From NCBI GenBank assembly GCA_037974965.1, contig JBBPFI010000009.1, positions 496,001 through 560,000 of the forward strand: a DNA stretch of 64,000 nucleotides, given 5' to 3'. Shown here in pieces: positions 47,439-56,681 of this stretch. The notes beneath the pieces were generated by a model. That model saw only the letters and a list, made by a program, of their open reading frames with translations. It ran no database searches and had not been told where the DNA came from. Numbering within the stretch: position 1 is the first letter of the stretch; every line of letters begins with the position of its first letter. Made by a program: the position numbers and the translations under genes. Origin of the DNA: Dacryopinax spathularia. Lineage: Eukaryota; Basidiomycota; Dacrymycetes; Dacrymycetales; Dacrymycetaceae.

Positions 47439-48797
47439 ATGGCGGCGATTTCGACCGCTATCAAGGAGGCAGAAGAGGGCGGCAAGACGGCTCCGTGTCG
47501 TCTAGGTGCGGAAACACGTGCACCTGAGGATTATTTCGTTCGCATGAGCCACAGCGAGGAGGTCAGGCTGCCCGGCAATATTTCTGATGCTACGACCGCA
47601 ATGCTCGGCAACGCGGGGAGCTCTCCACAGTGGCGCTTCATTACCACCAACTTGGATCAGCCCGAGGGAAAGGATGACCGTAATGGATGGCATATGCCGA
47701 GTGCCGGACGCTGGAAATTCTCGAGGGCGGAATCGACGAGTGATGTCCTCACTGCTGGTCATCCTCGGCAACCCGCTCACGCAATCCATGCTCGAATCCA
47801 TCGTCGAATCGTCATGTGGGACGTGGGTGTCCCATTGCATGCAGTGGAGAGCCTGTCTGTCGCTTTCTCCGCCTTGGCTGACGTAGTGCATGGTTAGCAC
47901 CTTTTCGCCAGCTGTTAAACTCTGTGCTGATATATTTCTACAAGCATGCAAACTCCTGTGCTTCGCCGGCTACAATCATGGCGATTTGTCAACTGGAAAT
48001 ATCATTGTTGACGTTGAGAAAGAGCTAGGTCGGTTAGGTGATCTGGAATTCGCGAAACTACATGGTGTTGCCTCCGCTAGCCACAACAAGCGTACTGTAA
48101 GCTCCCCATCTATAAATCTTTGCTGGCTTCCCGCTTATGTGCGTCGCAGGGAACGCCTGATTTCATGGCTACGGAGGTCTTGTGTGTGGAATATCTTTTC
48201 GGGCCACGAAGGGCGCCGCACAGGGAGCTCCCATTCCGGCACAACGCCGGTCATGACCTCGAGTCTATCCTGTGGATCGCCGTGTTCATGTTGTACAACT
48301 CCCTGGTTTTCGAGCCCGGGGAGGAACGTGGCGATCTCAAAAAGCTCAAGTACCGCCGATTCTTGGAACGCCGAGCGATATTCAACAACCAGGAGCGAAA
48401 GCATCTCCTCGTTCTCCGTGGTTTGGCTCCCACCATCAAGGACCATATCAAAAATAAGAACCGTGCGGTCGAACTTGCTTATCCAAGCATCGCAGAGATG
48501 GAGGACACTCTCACGGAGAAATACGACGAGTTCGAGATCAAGCTCACGAAGGAAGACCGTGGGGAGAAACGGAATCATGAGTTTCTGCCAGTGCACGACG
48601 TTTTCGAGAGAACCCTGCGGCAGATGAGCGATCTCTTCAAGGGCAAGGACTTCGTGCATATCGGCGTAGGCGTGGTGAAGCGACCGCCCCAGGAAGAAGA
48701 CAAGACCTCTTCAGAGGAAGGAGAAAACAACTCCCCCGCCGCTAAACGGCAAAAGCTGGTGGGCGGCCGTAGGAAGGCGGCTAAACGCAAACATTAG
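47439..48797 (+). CDS. FunK1-type kinase, N-truncated (unit 3)
   Basis: Exons 47439-47892, 47945-48096 and 48150-48797 give 417 aa from the first methionine. If an upstream exon is spliced at CTCTGTAG near 47320, the protein would gain about 40 residues, including the VTIK lysine. Catalytic loop NHGDLSTGNIIV (Gly 164 for the HRD Arg, Asp 165 kept), GDLEFAK, GTPDFMATEV and PFRHNAGHDLESILW are present. The C-terminus has SPAAKRQKL followed by GRRKAAKRK, a strong nuclear signal candidate. The sister closest to unit 2. Function unknown; either a shortened kinase or a copy in decay. Confidence 0.75.
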
Positions 48798-49758
48798 ATT
48801 TTGTTTGCTGATCTTGGATAGCATGTATAGTACGAGATCTTCATACTCCATGAAGCCGTGTATAGTGTATCATATGATAAAGGTGTACCGTCGGAACAGG
48901 CCCAAATTGGAAGTCATCGTATGCAGTCTCAGTGTATCACGCGTAGGGAGCAAGGTCTCGCTGGCTAGCCCTAGCCGTCCTCCTCACGCCTCGAAGGCCG
49001 TATTCGTGTGTACGGGTCTGGACGAGACTGGGAGAACGAGTCTTCGCATGTTTGCTGTATCGTGCTTGGCGACATTCGAGTGGGAGCCAAGGAGGCGGTC
49101 CGCCTGCCCAGCGAAGGCGGATACAGCAGCTATCATAGAGCATCCGCGCAGTGCAGCTTATCAACATGGAGCGCGTTCGGTGAGTTGTTGGGCTCCATCT
49201 CGAACCTCTATCTCGCACCTCGCTCGATCTCCTTTTTCGGTGAGAGATCGCGGGATCCGGGGGTCTATTGAGGTCACCTCTATCTTGCCCTTTTTACCGA
49301 ACGCGCTCTAAAAATAGTGCACGTGCATAGCTTGAGAGCGAGTACTTAGTCTCCAGGGACGCGTCTGGACTTCGACGCGTCTGTCACTGCGATCGCCTTC
49401 ATTTCATCTTTCTGCCCTGTCTTCTGGTTCTGACTGCTTCACATGCTCCTTCCTATTCGTGCTTCGAGCTGTCTCTGCTCACGCGACTGACGGTTCGAGG
49501 GGCAGGTCAGTGACTGTTTCTGTCGCGCCGGGTCGTACCGGAACATTGTGGAACTGGAACATACACGTGCGGGATCATCAGTCAACAGCAATCCAGAGTG
49601 CTATAGCGTGGCCCTAGCCGGTGCTTTTGAACTCGACAATTCTTAGTGGATCACGACGGAACTGCTGAGCACGGGCAGCTACATGTCGGTATGGCCGCCT
49701 CAGACATTGCGTTCTCCGTGAAACCCTCGTTCAACACCGTAACCACTATCGGACTCTG
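48798..49758. other. Spacer between FunK1 units 3 and 4
   Basis: 0.96 kb. The last 65 bp may be remains of the unit 4 N-terminal region (SDIAFSVKP-like), but in a different frame from the exon. Otherwise nothing recognised. Confidence 0.4.
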
Positions 49759-50742
49759 ATGACGGACACCGGTTGCCCGCTATTTGAAGTGGAGAGTCTG
49801 GACGCGGCCTTCTCTGCGTTAGCAGACGCCGTACACGGTCGGTGATTTTTCTTCGCCATGCCATGGTCCTTACTGAGGCATTGCATAAGCTTGCAGATTG
49901 CTCTGCCTGGCTGGAATCAACCATCGGGATCTTTCCTGCGTGAACATCATAGTCGACGTGGATAACAAGCGGAGTGGGTTATGCCACCTGAAGCTTGCAA
50001 AGCGACACGAGAGCAATATCTCAGACGAGGACAACATACGGACGGTAAGCCTTCGATTGTAGACTACTTGCATGGTACTCAGCCAGTCGACCAGCCGGAA
50101 ACGCGTGATTTCGTGGCACTCGAGGTTTTGCACAATGACTACTACTTCCTGCCGAGGAACCAAAATGCGTGGATTGCCGGCGACCACGAGCCACCGGGCC
50201 CGACTCCATTCCGACCAAACGCCGGTCACGACCTCGAATCGGTTCTATGGATAGCCGTTTTCATGCTATACAACTCGCTGGTACTTGAACCAAGTGATGA
50301 TTTCAACACAGACGATGTTGTCGATGACCTGACCGAAGAACGCTTCTTGGAAAGGCAGGAATTCTTTGGTCACCCGCAACGGCACCTGCCGCTACAGCGA
50401 TACAAGGTATTCGGTAAGGCTCCCGGACTGGCATGCATCTTGCTGGCGAAGCACACAACCAATCAAGCCGTCAAGATCGCGATCGACCAAATTGGTGAAA
50501 TGGAGTGCGCGCTCAAGAACAAGTATAACGAGTTCGAGGCGAGCCTCAGCGCTACAGACTATGGCGAAACGCGGAATCACGAATTCCTCACGCTCCACGA
50601 CGTGTTCGAGGAAAACCTAAAGGCAGCGAGCGATCTCTTCAAAGATAAGATATTCGTATACATCGGGGCGGGAAAGAACAGGAAGCGATCTGCTCAGGCG
50701 GACGAGGCCGTATCCGAGGACGCCAAGCGACAAAAGTTATAG
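49759..50742 (+). CDS. FunK1-type pseudokinase, N-truncated (unit 4)
   Basis: Exons 49759-49837, 49890-50044 and 50083-50742 give 297 aa. The catalytic loop reads NHRDLSCVNIIV, with D40 and N45 kept but the usual T-G pair replaced by C-V. The DFG-like GDLEFAK of the sisters has become CHLKLAK, so the metal-binding Asp is His 59. The activation segment starts PETRDFVALEV instead of GTPDFMA. The C-lobe then continues well (NAGHDLESVLW, FGETRNHEF-type block) and ends DAKRQKL. With no N-lobe and no DFG Asp, catalysis is very unlikely, yet the 220-codon last exon stays open. It converges with the nucleoside-permease-like gene. Confidence 0.65.
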
Positions 50743-51133
50743 GTTGGAGATGGAAGTCCGCATCCAACAGTACGGTCGTTTAAGGCCACCGTAGAGTCTG
50801 ATATCACCAAACACTTGTATACCCGATCAACGATACTCCCACTATCCACGGATCCTAGTTTTATGCACTCAGAGCGTTAAAACGACCGAGCCGAAGATTC
50901 CGCCTGCGGCGAGTCCGGAACTGTCAACACGTCCTAGAAGAGCGGGAAACGAGCTTCGTACGAGTATTGCGATTAGCATCAGCATGTGAACCTCGACACT
51001 TGGAGTAATTACCGTAAACGGCATCCATTACAAGAGTGATAATTCGTAAGCGATGCACAATTTTCGTTTTCAGCTCTCTGCAAGGCGGTTCGTCCTGGTC
51101 TTCCTTGCATGACACGCAAGCAGCCTGCTCTCA
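50743..51133. other. Convergent spacer
   Basis: 0.39 kb between two gene ends on opposite strands; no gene seen. Confidence 0.5.
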
Positions 51134-52303
51134 TTACAGCAATGACCCGAGCACGTCGCCATATCCGTCCGTCAAGCTCGGCTCCGTCCCGTCCTTCCAC
51201 GCCTTCCAATCATACACGATCTCCTTCACCACCGGCCACCCAGCCGTCCAGATGTTGAGCAGAGCGACCTCGAACCCGTTCTGCGGCCCAGTGAGCGAGT
51301 CGTACGCGCTGACGTTAGGCGGTTGGCGATCGAAGTCCGAGACAGTACGGAGCAGGATGAACCGGCTGAAGTCAACCATCCCGGCCAGGTGGGCGCGGAC
51401 GGCAGACTCGAGCGTGGCGTTGTCTTCCTCTGCGGTGGTGCAGTAGTGGCCGGTGCCGTTGCTGCATACATGCGGTCAGCGACTACTCGAGGGACTGGGC
51501 AAGGAGAAAAGGAGTACTCACGTCCAGACTTGGGTGACATTGCCGAACGCCTCGCTCAGCAGCGTACCGGTGAACCACACGTCGCTCGTCGCAACATCGC
51601 ACTGCACGACCGTAGGCGGCTGGTTCGCAGGCGCGAAATCGTACATCTTCCTCCATGCCGCCGCATCCGCCGTGTCGTTCAGCTTGACATCCTTGACCAA
51701 ATCCATGACCCTCGCGAGCAGGTTGGTGTTGAGCTCGAACACCTCGGTGCCGTACCAGTTGCCGGAGCCGGGGTACATGTTCGGTGCAGTCGTCCCGAAC
51801 CCGAAGTAACCCGTTGTCCAGTTCGCCGGCATCTCCCTCGCATCGATCTCGTAGCTCAGCGCGACCTGCACGGCGTACCGTGCGAATGCCGCGCTGCCCG
51901 TCGTGGTGTAGTATGGGTTCCCTCCAGCAATACCGGCGATCATGAAGTACGTCTTCGTGAAGTCGAAGTAAGGCGAGAGGAAGAGGGCGGTCGTGCTGGC
52001 CGCGGCGTTGATCTCGCTCTCGCCGGTCGTCATCTGGCAGATCCAGCCCTTGGCATCGCAGTGCACTTCCGGGTAGAGAGGAGAGAGACCGGGAACGGTA
52101 ATGTTGTGCACGAGTTCGAGAGGCGCGACCCAGACGTCCTGCTCAGGACCGAACATGCTGATGATCACAAATCGCGGAGCCAGCGGCCAGGTGAAATGCC
52201 GGGGAGCATTCCGGGGGATGAAGCGGGACATGAGGTTGCCCGACGGGCCCGCGAGGGCCGCCAGAGGCGCAGCCAGGAGGGATAGGACGGCGAGGGCAAG
52301 CAT
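51134..52303 (-). CDS. Purine nucleoside permease (NUP) family secreted protein
   Basis: Exons 52303-51522 and 51461-51134 give 369 aa. A cleavable signal peptide is visible (residues 1-18, ending ALAG). The body matches the fungal NUP family: PRFVIISMFGPEQDVW, GLSPLYPEVHC, TKTYFMIAGIAGGNP and NGTGHYCTTAEEDNAT. In Candida the founding member is linked to nucleoside uptake, but the fold is related to nucleoside phosphorylases, so the exact activity is open. Several N-glycosylation sequons fit secretion. It lies on the opposite strand between kinase units 4 and 5 and appears unrelated to them. Confidence 0.88.
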
Positions 52304-52983
52304 GGCGGACTAGCTCCCAAGCAGGCGAAGGGAAGAGGGGAAAGCAAAAAAGGGTGAAAGACCGCCTCGTTTGGAAGTCAGGCACAGAAGGTCGACTTTA
52401 TGTACCCTCAGGGAAGGCTGGACCCAGCGCATACAGTCCGCATCAGATCATACAATTCCTGCGGCCGCTAACTTATCAATTGCGTCTCGCTCGATGGCTA
52501 AGCAGAACGCAGGACGAGCGCTCATTCGTCGCTCAAGTTCCGCGAGCAGTACACGAGTGACGCACACGACCCGTATTCCATGCATCGCCTGAGCATCGGT
52601 GAGACGAGCAAAGAATTCGACAGTCAACGGACCACATGGTCGCTTTTCCAGGATGATAGCACCGTGTTGCCCACCCCGGGTGTTTGATACGATAAAGAAG
52701 GGAGGAAGGTGGAAGGAGGCGAGAGATAAGGGATCGCCTGAAAAACGGGAACCGCGTGGCTTCGGCATTATTGTCTCGCCTGCCGAGCAATTGCTGCCGG
52801 AACCCTGATACGTAATCGCTCAGCATATGTAGTACCATTAATTGAATGCGGAAGGATGATGTGCTTGGCGCCTAGCTCTATGCTCTGTCGGAATGATCGA
52901 ATCTCAACATCCTGCCCGTACCACATAACTAGTGCCAGCAGAAGCGGTCGCATAGTCAACTAACGATCATCTCGGGCTGCTAA
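52304..52983. other. Promoter of the NUP gene and intergenic DNA
   Basis: 0.68 kb upstream of the NUP gene. No gene recognised. Confidence 0.45.
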
Positions 52984-53342
52984 CTGCGATATACCGCCGA
53001 CCAGGACCGTGAGTCGATGCTCTGGATCGCCGTCTTTATACCGTACACTGACTCGCTGTTGTTCGAACCCGGCGAGGAACAGATCCCACACGCAGAATCT
53101 GATGAACCCGCTCGAGATAGTGTCCCAGCACGACAACAGATGTCTGACTATGGTCTCCGTGGGGGGGTATTCGCTCGCCGCTCTGTATAGCACTACGAAA
53201 TCTCATTGGGAACGAACCTGGCTGTCGCTATCGAATACATCGATTGAGTGGAGACTGCTCTGAAGAACGGGTTTCGACGAATTCGAAGAGGACCTCAATG
53301 GCGAGGATGGCCGTGAAAGGCACAATCAACCCATTTCTCCCA
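52984..53342 (+). pseudogene. FunK1 relic, 5' part (unit 5), split by the pogo element
   Basis: Decayed third exon of a FunK1 unit. LRYTADQDRESMLW matches RHNAGHDLESILW, then AVFIPY and LLFEPGEE match AVFMLYNSLVFEPGEE. Further on, NLAVAIEYID and a remnant of the EF-RNHEFLPVH block can be followed across stops and shifts. The exons with the catalytic loop are absent. The sequence stops at the TA where the transposon entered and resumes at 55365. Confidence 0.75.
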
Positions 53343-53344
53343 AT

Positions 53345-53366
53345 ACAGTCGACTCTGTCTAAGAGA
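53345..53366 (+). repeat. Left terminal inverted repeat of the pogo element
   Basis: 22 bp, an exact reverse complement of 55341-55362. Confidence 0.93.
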
Positions 53367-53591
53367 ATCGCGTCGGGATAGGTGAAATCGTATGCATTTA
53401 GAGAGAGTATTCATCTAAGGAGAGCAGAGGTCAAGGAAGTATTTAGTGATAGTAGACTGCAATAGAGATTGTGTATCGGCGTAGCGGAGTGCTCGCATGA
53501 CTTTTGGAAGTGTTGCGAGTACCGCTTTGAACGAAGAGTCCGGTATGGCTGCAAACAGGTGCTGTAGCTCGAGGCAAGCTACCAGAGCTTG

Positions 53592-55121
53592 TCAATCTGA
53601 CCACAGCGGTGCTTCAGGCTCTTCTTCTTCTTCCTCTTCTTCCTCGATCTCCCCTTCTTCCTCTCGAAGCTCAGCGCGCACTTGCTCAAGTATCTCCCTA
53701 TCCATCCACTGCTGGTGTCCCACTCGCTCTTCTTGAACATTGAGGAGCTCTTCCGTGCTCATGGCATCAACTGGTGCACCGACTCCACCTTCTTGCAGCG
53801 TGCTGAGCATATCTTGAAGCTCTCGGGTTACAGCGATGTGTTCTGGATCGCGTACCATGTCTGGTACTTCTGGCTCAAAGAGTATTGGTTCATCGGGTCC
53901 CAGCAGCAACCCAGCGGTATCACGAGGATACTGAATGATGCCAGATCGTCGCCAGCAGTTGGAGATTTTTGAGGGCGAGACTTCGTCCCAAGCATCTTTG
54001 GCGAGTGCCATTATCTCAAGCTGGTTGATCCGGTATAGATCACTGGGAGCAATACCGATGACTTGCCACATCACTGCTCGCTCACAGAACAAGCGACAAT
54101 ATCGGGCTTTGAAGCAACAAATAATGCCTTGATCAAGCAGCTGCACATGGCTTGTCATGTTGGGCGGGAAGAACTTGACTCGGCTGTTGGTTATGCGTGC
54201 TTCATTGTACTTGTGCTCAGAGAAGTTGTCAAGCAGAAGAAGGATGTGCCGATCCTGTCTGCGCATCTCTCGGTCCAGATTCTCAAGGTACCTGTATCGG
54301 TGTCAGTGGATGTAGTATTGGAAGAGATAAAACAGTGCGCACTGCTGGAAAATGCCCGCTTTCATCCATGCTTTCTTGTTCCAGAAGTACCGATACCCGT
54401 ACTCCGTGCCGTCCTTGTTCAGAAAGCAGTGTGGGCGCCGATACCGCCCAATAACCAATGGCTCCAGCTTCTCAGATCCGTCGGCATTCACCGTGAATGC
54501 ATAGGAGAGTCGGTGCTTCTCTGACTTCCGTCCCGAAGCTTGCTTTGTAGCAAGAGTACAATTTGGCGGCATCTTGCCAAATAAGCCCGTCTCGTCCATG
54601 TTGAAGATATTGCATAGGGCAAAGCCCTTCGTGATCGTGTGGAAGTGTTCTCGGGCAGTGACAACGGCATCCTTGTCAACCGACCCTGCCTCACCATGGA
54701 GACGAAAACGCTTCAGCCCATATTGACGCTTGAATGCAGTCAACCAGCCTTCAGACAGCTTCGGCCAGTCCTGTTGCTCGATGTCTTCTTCAACAGCAAA
54801 CCATCGCCATTGAGCTCGAATCAGCTCGCCTGAGATAGCAAGACCGTCTGCTTCAGCTTGAGCCAGCCAGGTGGCCAGCATTTGCTCAACAGCTGGGAAC
54901 TTGACTTGGCGTTGCCGCTTCACAGCAAGGTTCTGGCCCTCAGCTGCTTGCTTTCGTAGCTCTGGCTCTTTGCGGCGGAGGCGGGAGATGGTAGGCTGTG
55001 ATATCGAGAACTTCTTGGCAACATCTCGCTGCTTCAGAATGCCATTGTCGACATGCTCCTTACAGTAGTCGAGGATTTCCAGGCGCTGCTGGAGGGACAG
55101 GGAGTTGTTCGTCCGGGGCAT
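53592..55121 (-). CDS. Pogo/Tigger-like transposase (DDE_1, DD31D)
   Basis: Exons 55121-54343 and 54291-53592 give 492 aa. The N-terminus holds a psq/CENP-B-type helix-turn-helix (QQRLEILDYCKEH, then ISQPTISRLRRKE) and a second DNA-binding region (about 75-145). The catalytic core has D176 (FNMDETGLF), D281 (LLLLDNFSEHK) and D313 (HVQLLDQGI), a DDD triad with 31 residues between the last two. The tail is a run of glutamates. A 51-nt intron splits the block before MRRQDR, and removing it restores the family alignment. No damage is visible, so the protein could be functional. The start MPRTNN was chosen because the HTH follows at once and the upstream extension is unlike the family. Confidence 0.92.
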
Positions 55122-55340
55122 GGGAAGGATGCAGGGCAAGGATGACCAAGGCATGCAAAATTTCAGACTGATTTGTGGCAACCGGACATATCTTGCCGCA
55201 CTCTGTAAGAGCATATCACACCAGCACGGACACAGAATAAGATTCAATATCCATTATTCATTCCGGTCCAAATTGCCCGCTATCTTGCATCGAGATACGC
55301 CTACAGTATCCGCTTACAGAGTTTATTCGCTAAGAGAGGT

Positions 55341-55362
55341 TTCTCTTAGACAGAGTCGACTG
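55341..55362 (-). repeat. Right terminal inverted repeat of the pogo element
   Basis: 22 bp, an exact reverse complement of 53345-53366. Confidence 0.93.
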
Positions 55363-55364
55363 TA

Positions 55365-55540
55365 CATGACGTCTTCGACGAAACCCTGCGGTCTGAGCTA
55401 GCTCTTCGAGGGCAAAGCGTGCAAGAACGTCGACGAAGGTGGGCGAAAGAGTGTCTCGGAAGAGAGTGGGGCTGCGTCACGAAGTTCTGAACGGCCGAAG
55501 CTGTCGGGTGGTGGGGGGAGTTCGTTCCACAGGAAGGACA
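55365..55540 (+). pseudogene. FunK1 relic, 3' part (unit 5)
   Basis: Continuation of the relic beyond the transposon: HDVFDETLR, then after a frameshift LFEGKACKN and finally SSERPKLSGGGGSS, which matches the C-terminus of unit 6 (RGAKRQKLSSGGG). Confidence 0.75.
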
Positions 55541-56681
55541 CAGTCGCGTAGCACGCAGGTGAGCCCATGTTGTTAGACCGGCTTTTCTCGCCCAGGGGCG
55601 GTAAAGGGGGGACGTCCGCGTGCTCTAGGTTGGCCCTTGTTGTGCTGCTATACGACGGCAGGAGCTGCTCTCCGGAGCATAGAGCATTGCGAGGATGATG
55701 ATGCCGTGGTGTCAGGTTCTCTGTCGACTTGAGTCCTCGGCATACTGTCACCAGGCAACGTCGCTTAATCTTGACATTGTGTCTCCTTTGTCCCAGTCCA
55801 GTCGCGGTATTCTTAGACCATGAAGCACCGAATCGGCTAGACGCTCTTTGACAAAAGGGATTCCAGCGTACACTTGGTACGTGATGGTGCCGAGGCGCTG
55901 AGACAGGGGTCGCGTTGCCAGTGATACGAGGCTGAAGGGGACTTGTATGCGAGGTGCATGGCACGAAAGGGGTTGAACAATAATACTTCCTGACTGTTGC
56001 AGACGGCTAACTGCAGCAAGCCATCAGACCACTAATACCAGTCAAGCTCGGCGGCCTTGGGTGGCACGGACCAGACAATAGCCTAGGTGGCCGGTCGTAC
56101 AGAGCGCGCGACAAGCGGCGTGCGGCGCGGTAAGAAGTTATCTCGATTGAGCTGCCGTTTCATGTCGTGACCTCCTGACGACAGAAGAACCCCCATAGAG
56201 ACTTGCGGTATGTCAGGGCGGCTCTTCGTGAAAAGTAACCAAGATTGAGCATTCCAAGAATAGAGCTGTGCTTTGTTTGGGGGGTGAACCGTCATGACAA
56301 CATGTGGTTATTAATAATCACGTTCCGTGGCGGTGCAAGCCGACGCGTCTCCGAGCCAGAGTCTTTGTTGACGCGTCTGTAAAGTGGCCTGCCATTGTCA
56401 CTAGCTCTGACTTTTGTTCCAAGTTCCTGCGGACGCCAGGCGTATCAGACCCACTATCTATGGTAGCTATAGCTAAAGGGCTTTACTCTTCTGATCGCTT
56501 AGGCGAGCGCCAAAACTGTGCTTGAAACGTCGACAGGGGTTATCGGCTACGGATAGGGGCTGCTGCTTCGCTGGCTGCAGTCGGACAAAGAGCGTCTCTG
56601 ACCGCAGACGGTTCTATAAATCACAGGTGCTCAGGCTAACAGTGTGCGTTCGCCAAACTGAACTCCTGTCGCATACTGAAC
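55541..56681. other. Intergenic upstream of the full-length FunK1 gene
   Basis: 1.1 kb. Only short overlapping frames; presumably the promoter of unit 6 and decayed sequence. Confidence 0.45.

Larger units (their letters stand above)
53343..55364 (-). mobile_element. Pogo/Tigger-like DNA transposon with TA target duplication
   Basis: A 2018 bp element (53345-55362) flanked by TA on both sides. The ends are perfect 22-bp inverted repeats beginning CAGTCGACTCTGTCT. Joining the flanks at a single TA restores a collinear FunK1 sequence (LP-I-HDVFDETL, matching FFPVHDVFEQTL of unit 2), which proves the insertion point. It carries one intact transposase gene on the minus strand. Intact ends plus an intact gene suggest a recent insertion, younger than the kinase relic it split. 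Confidence 0.93.
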
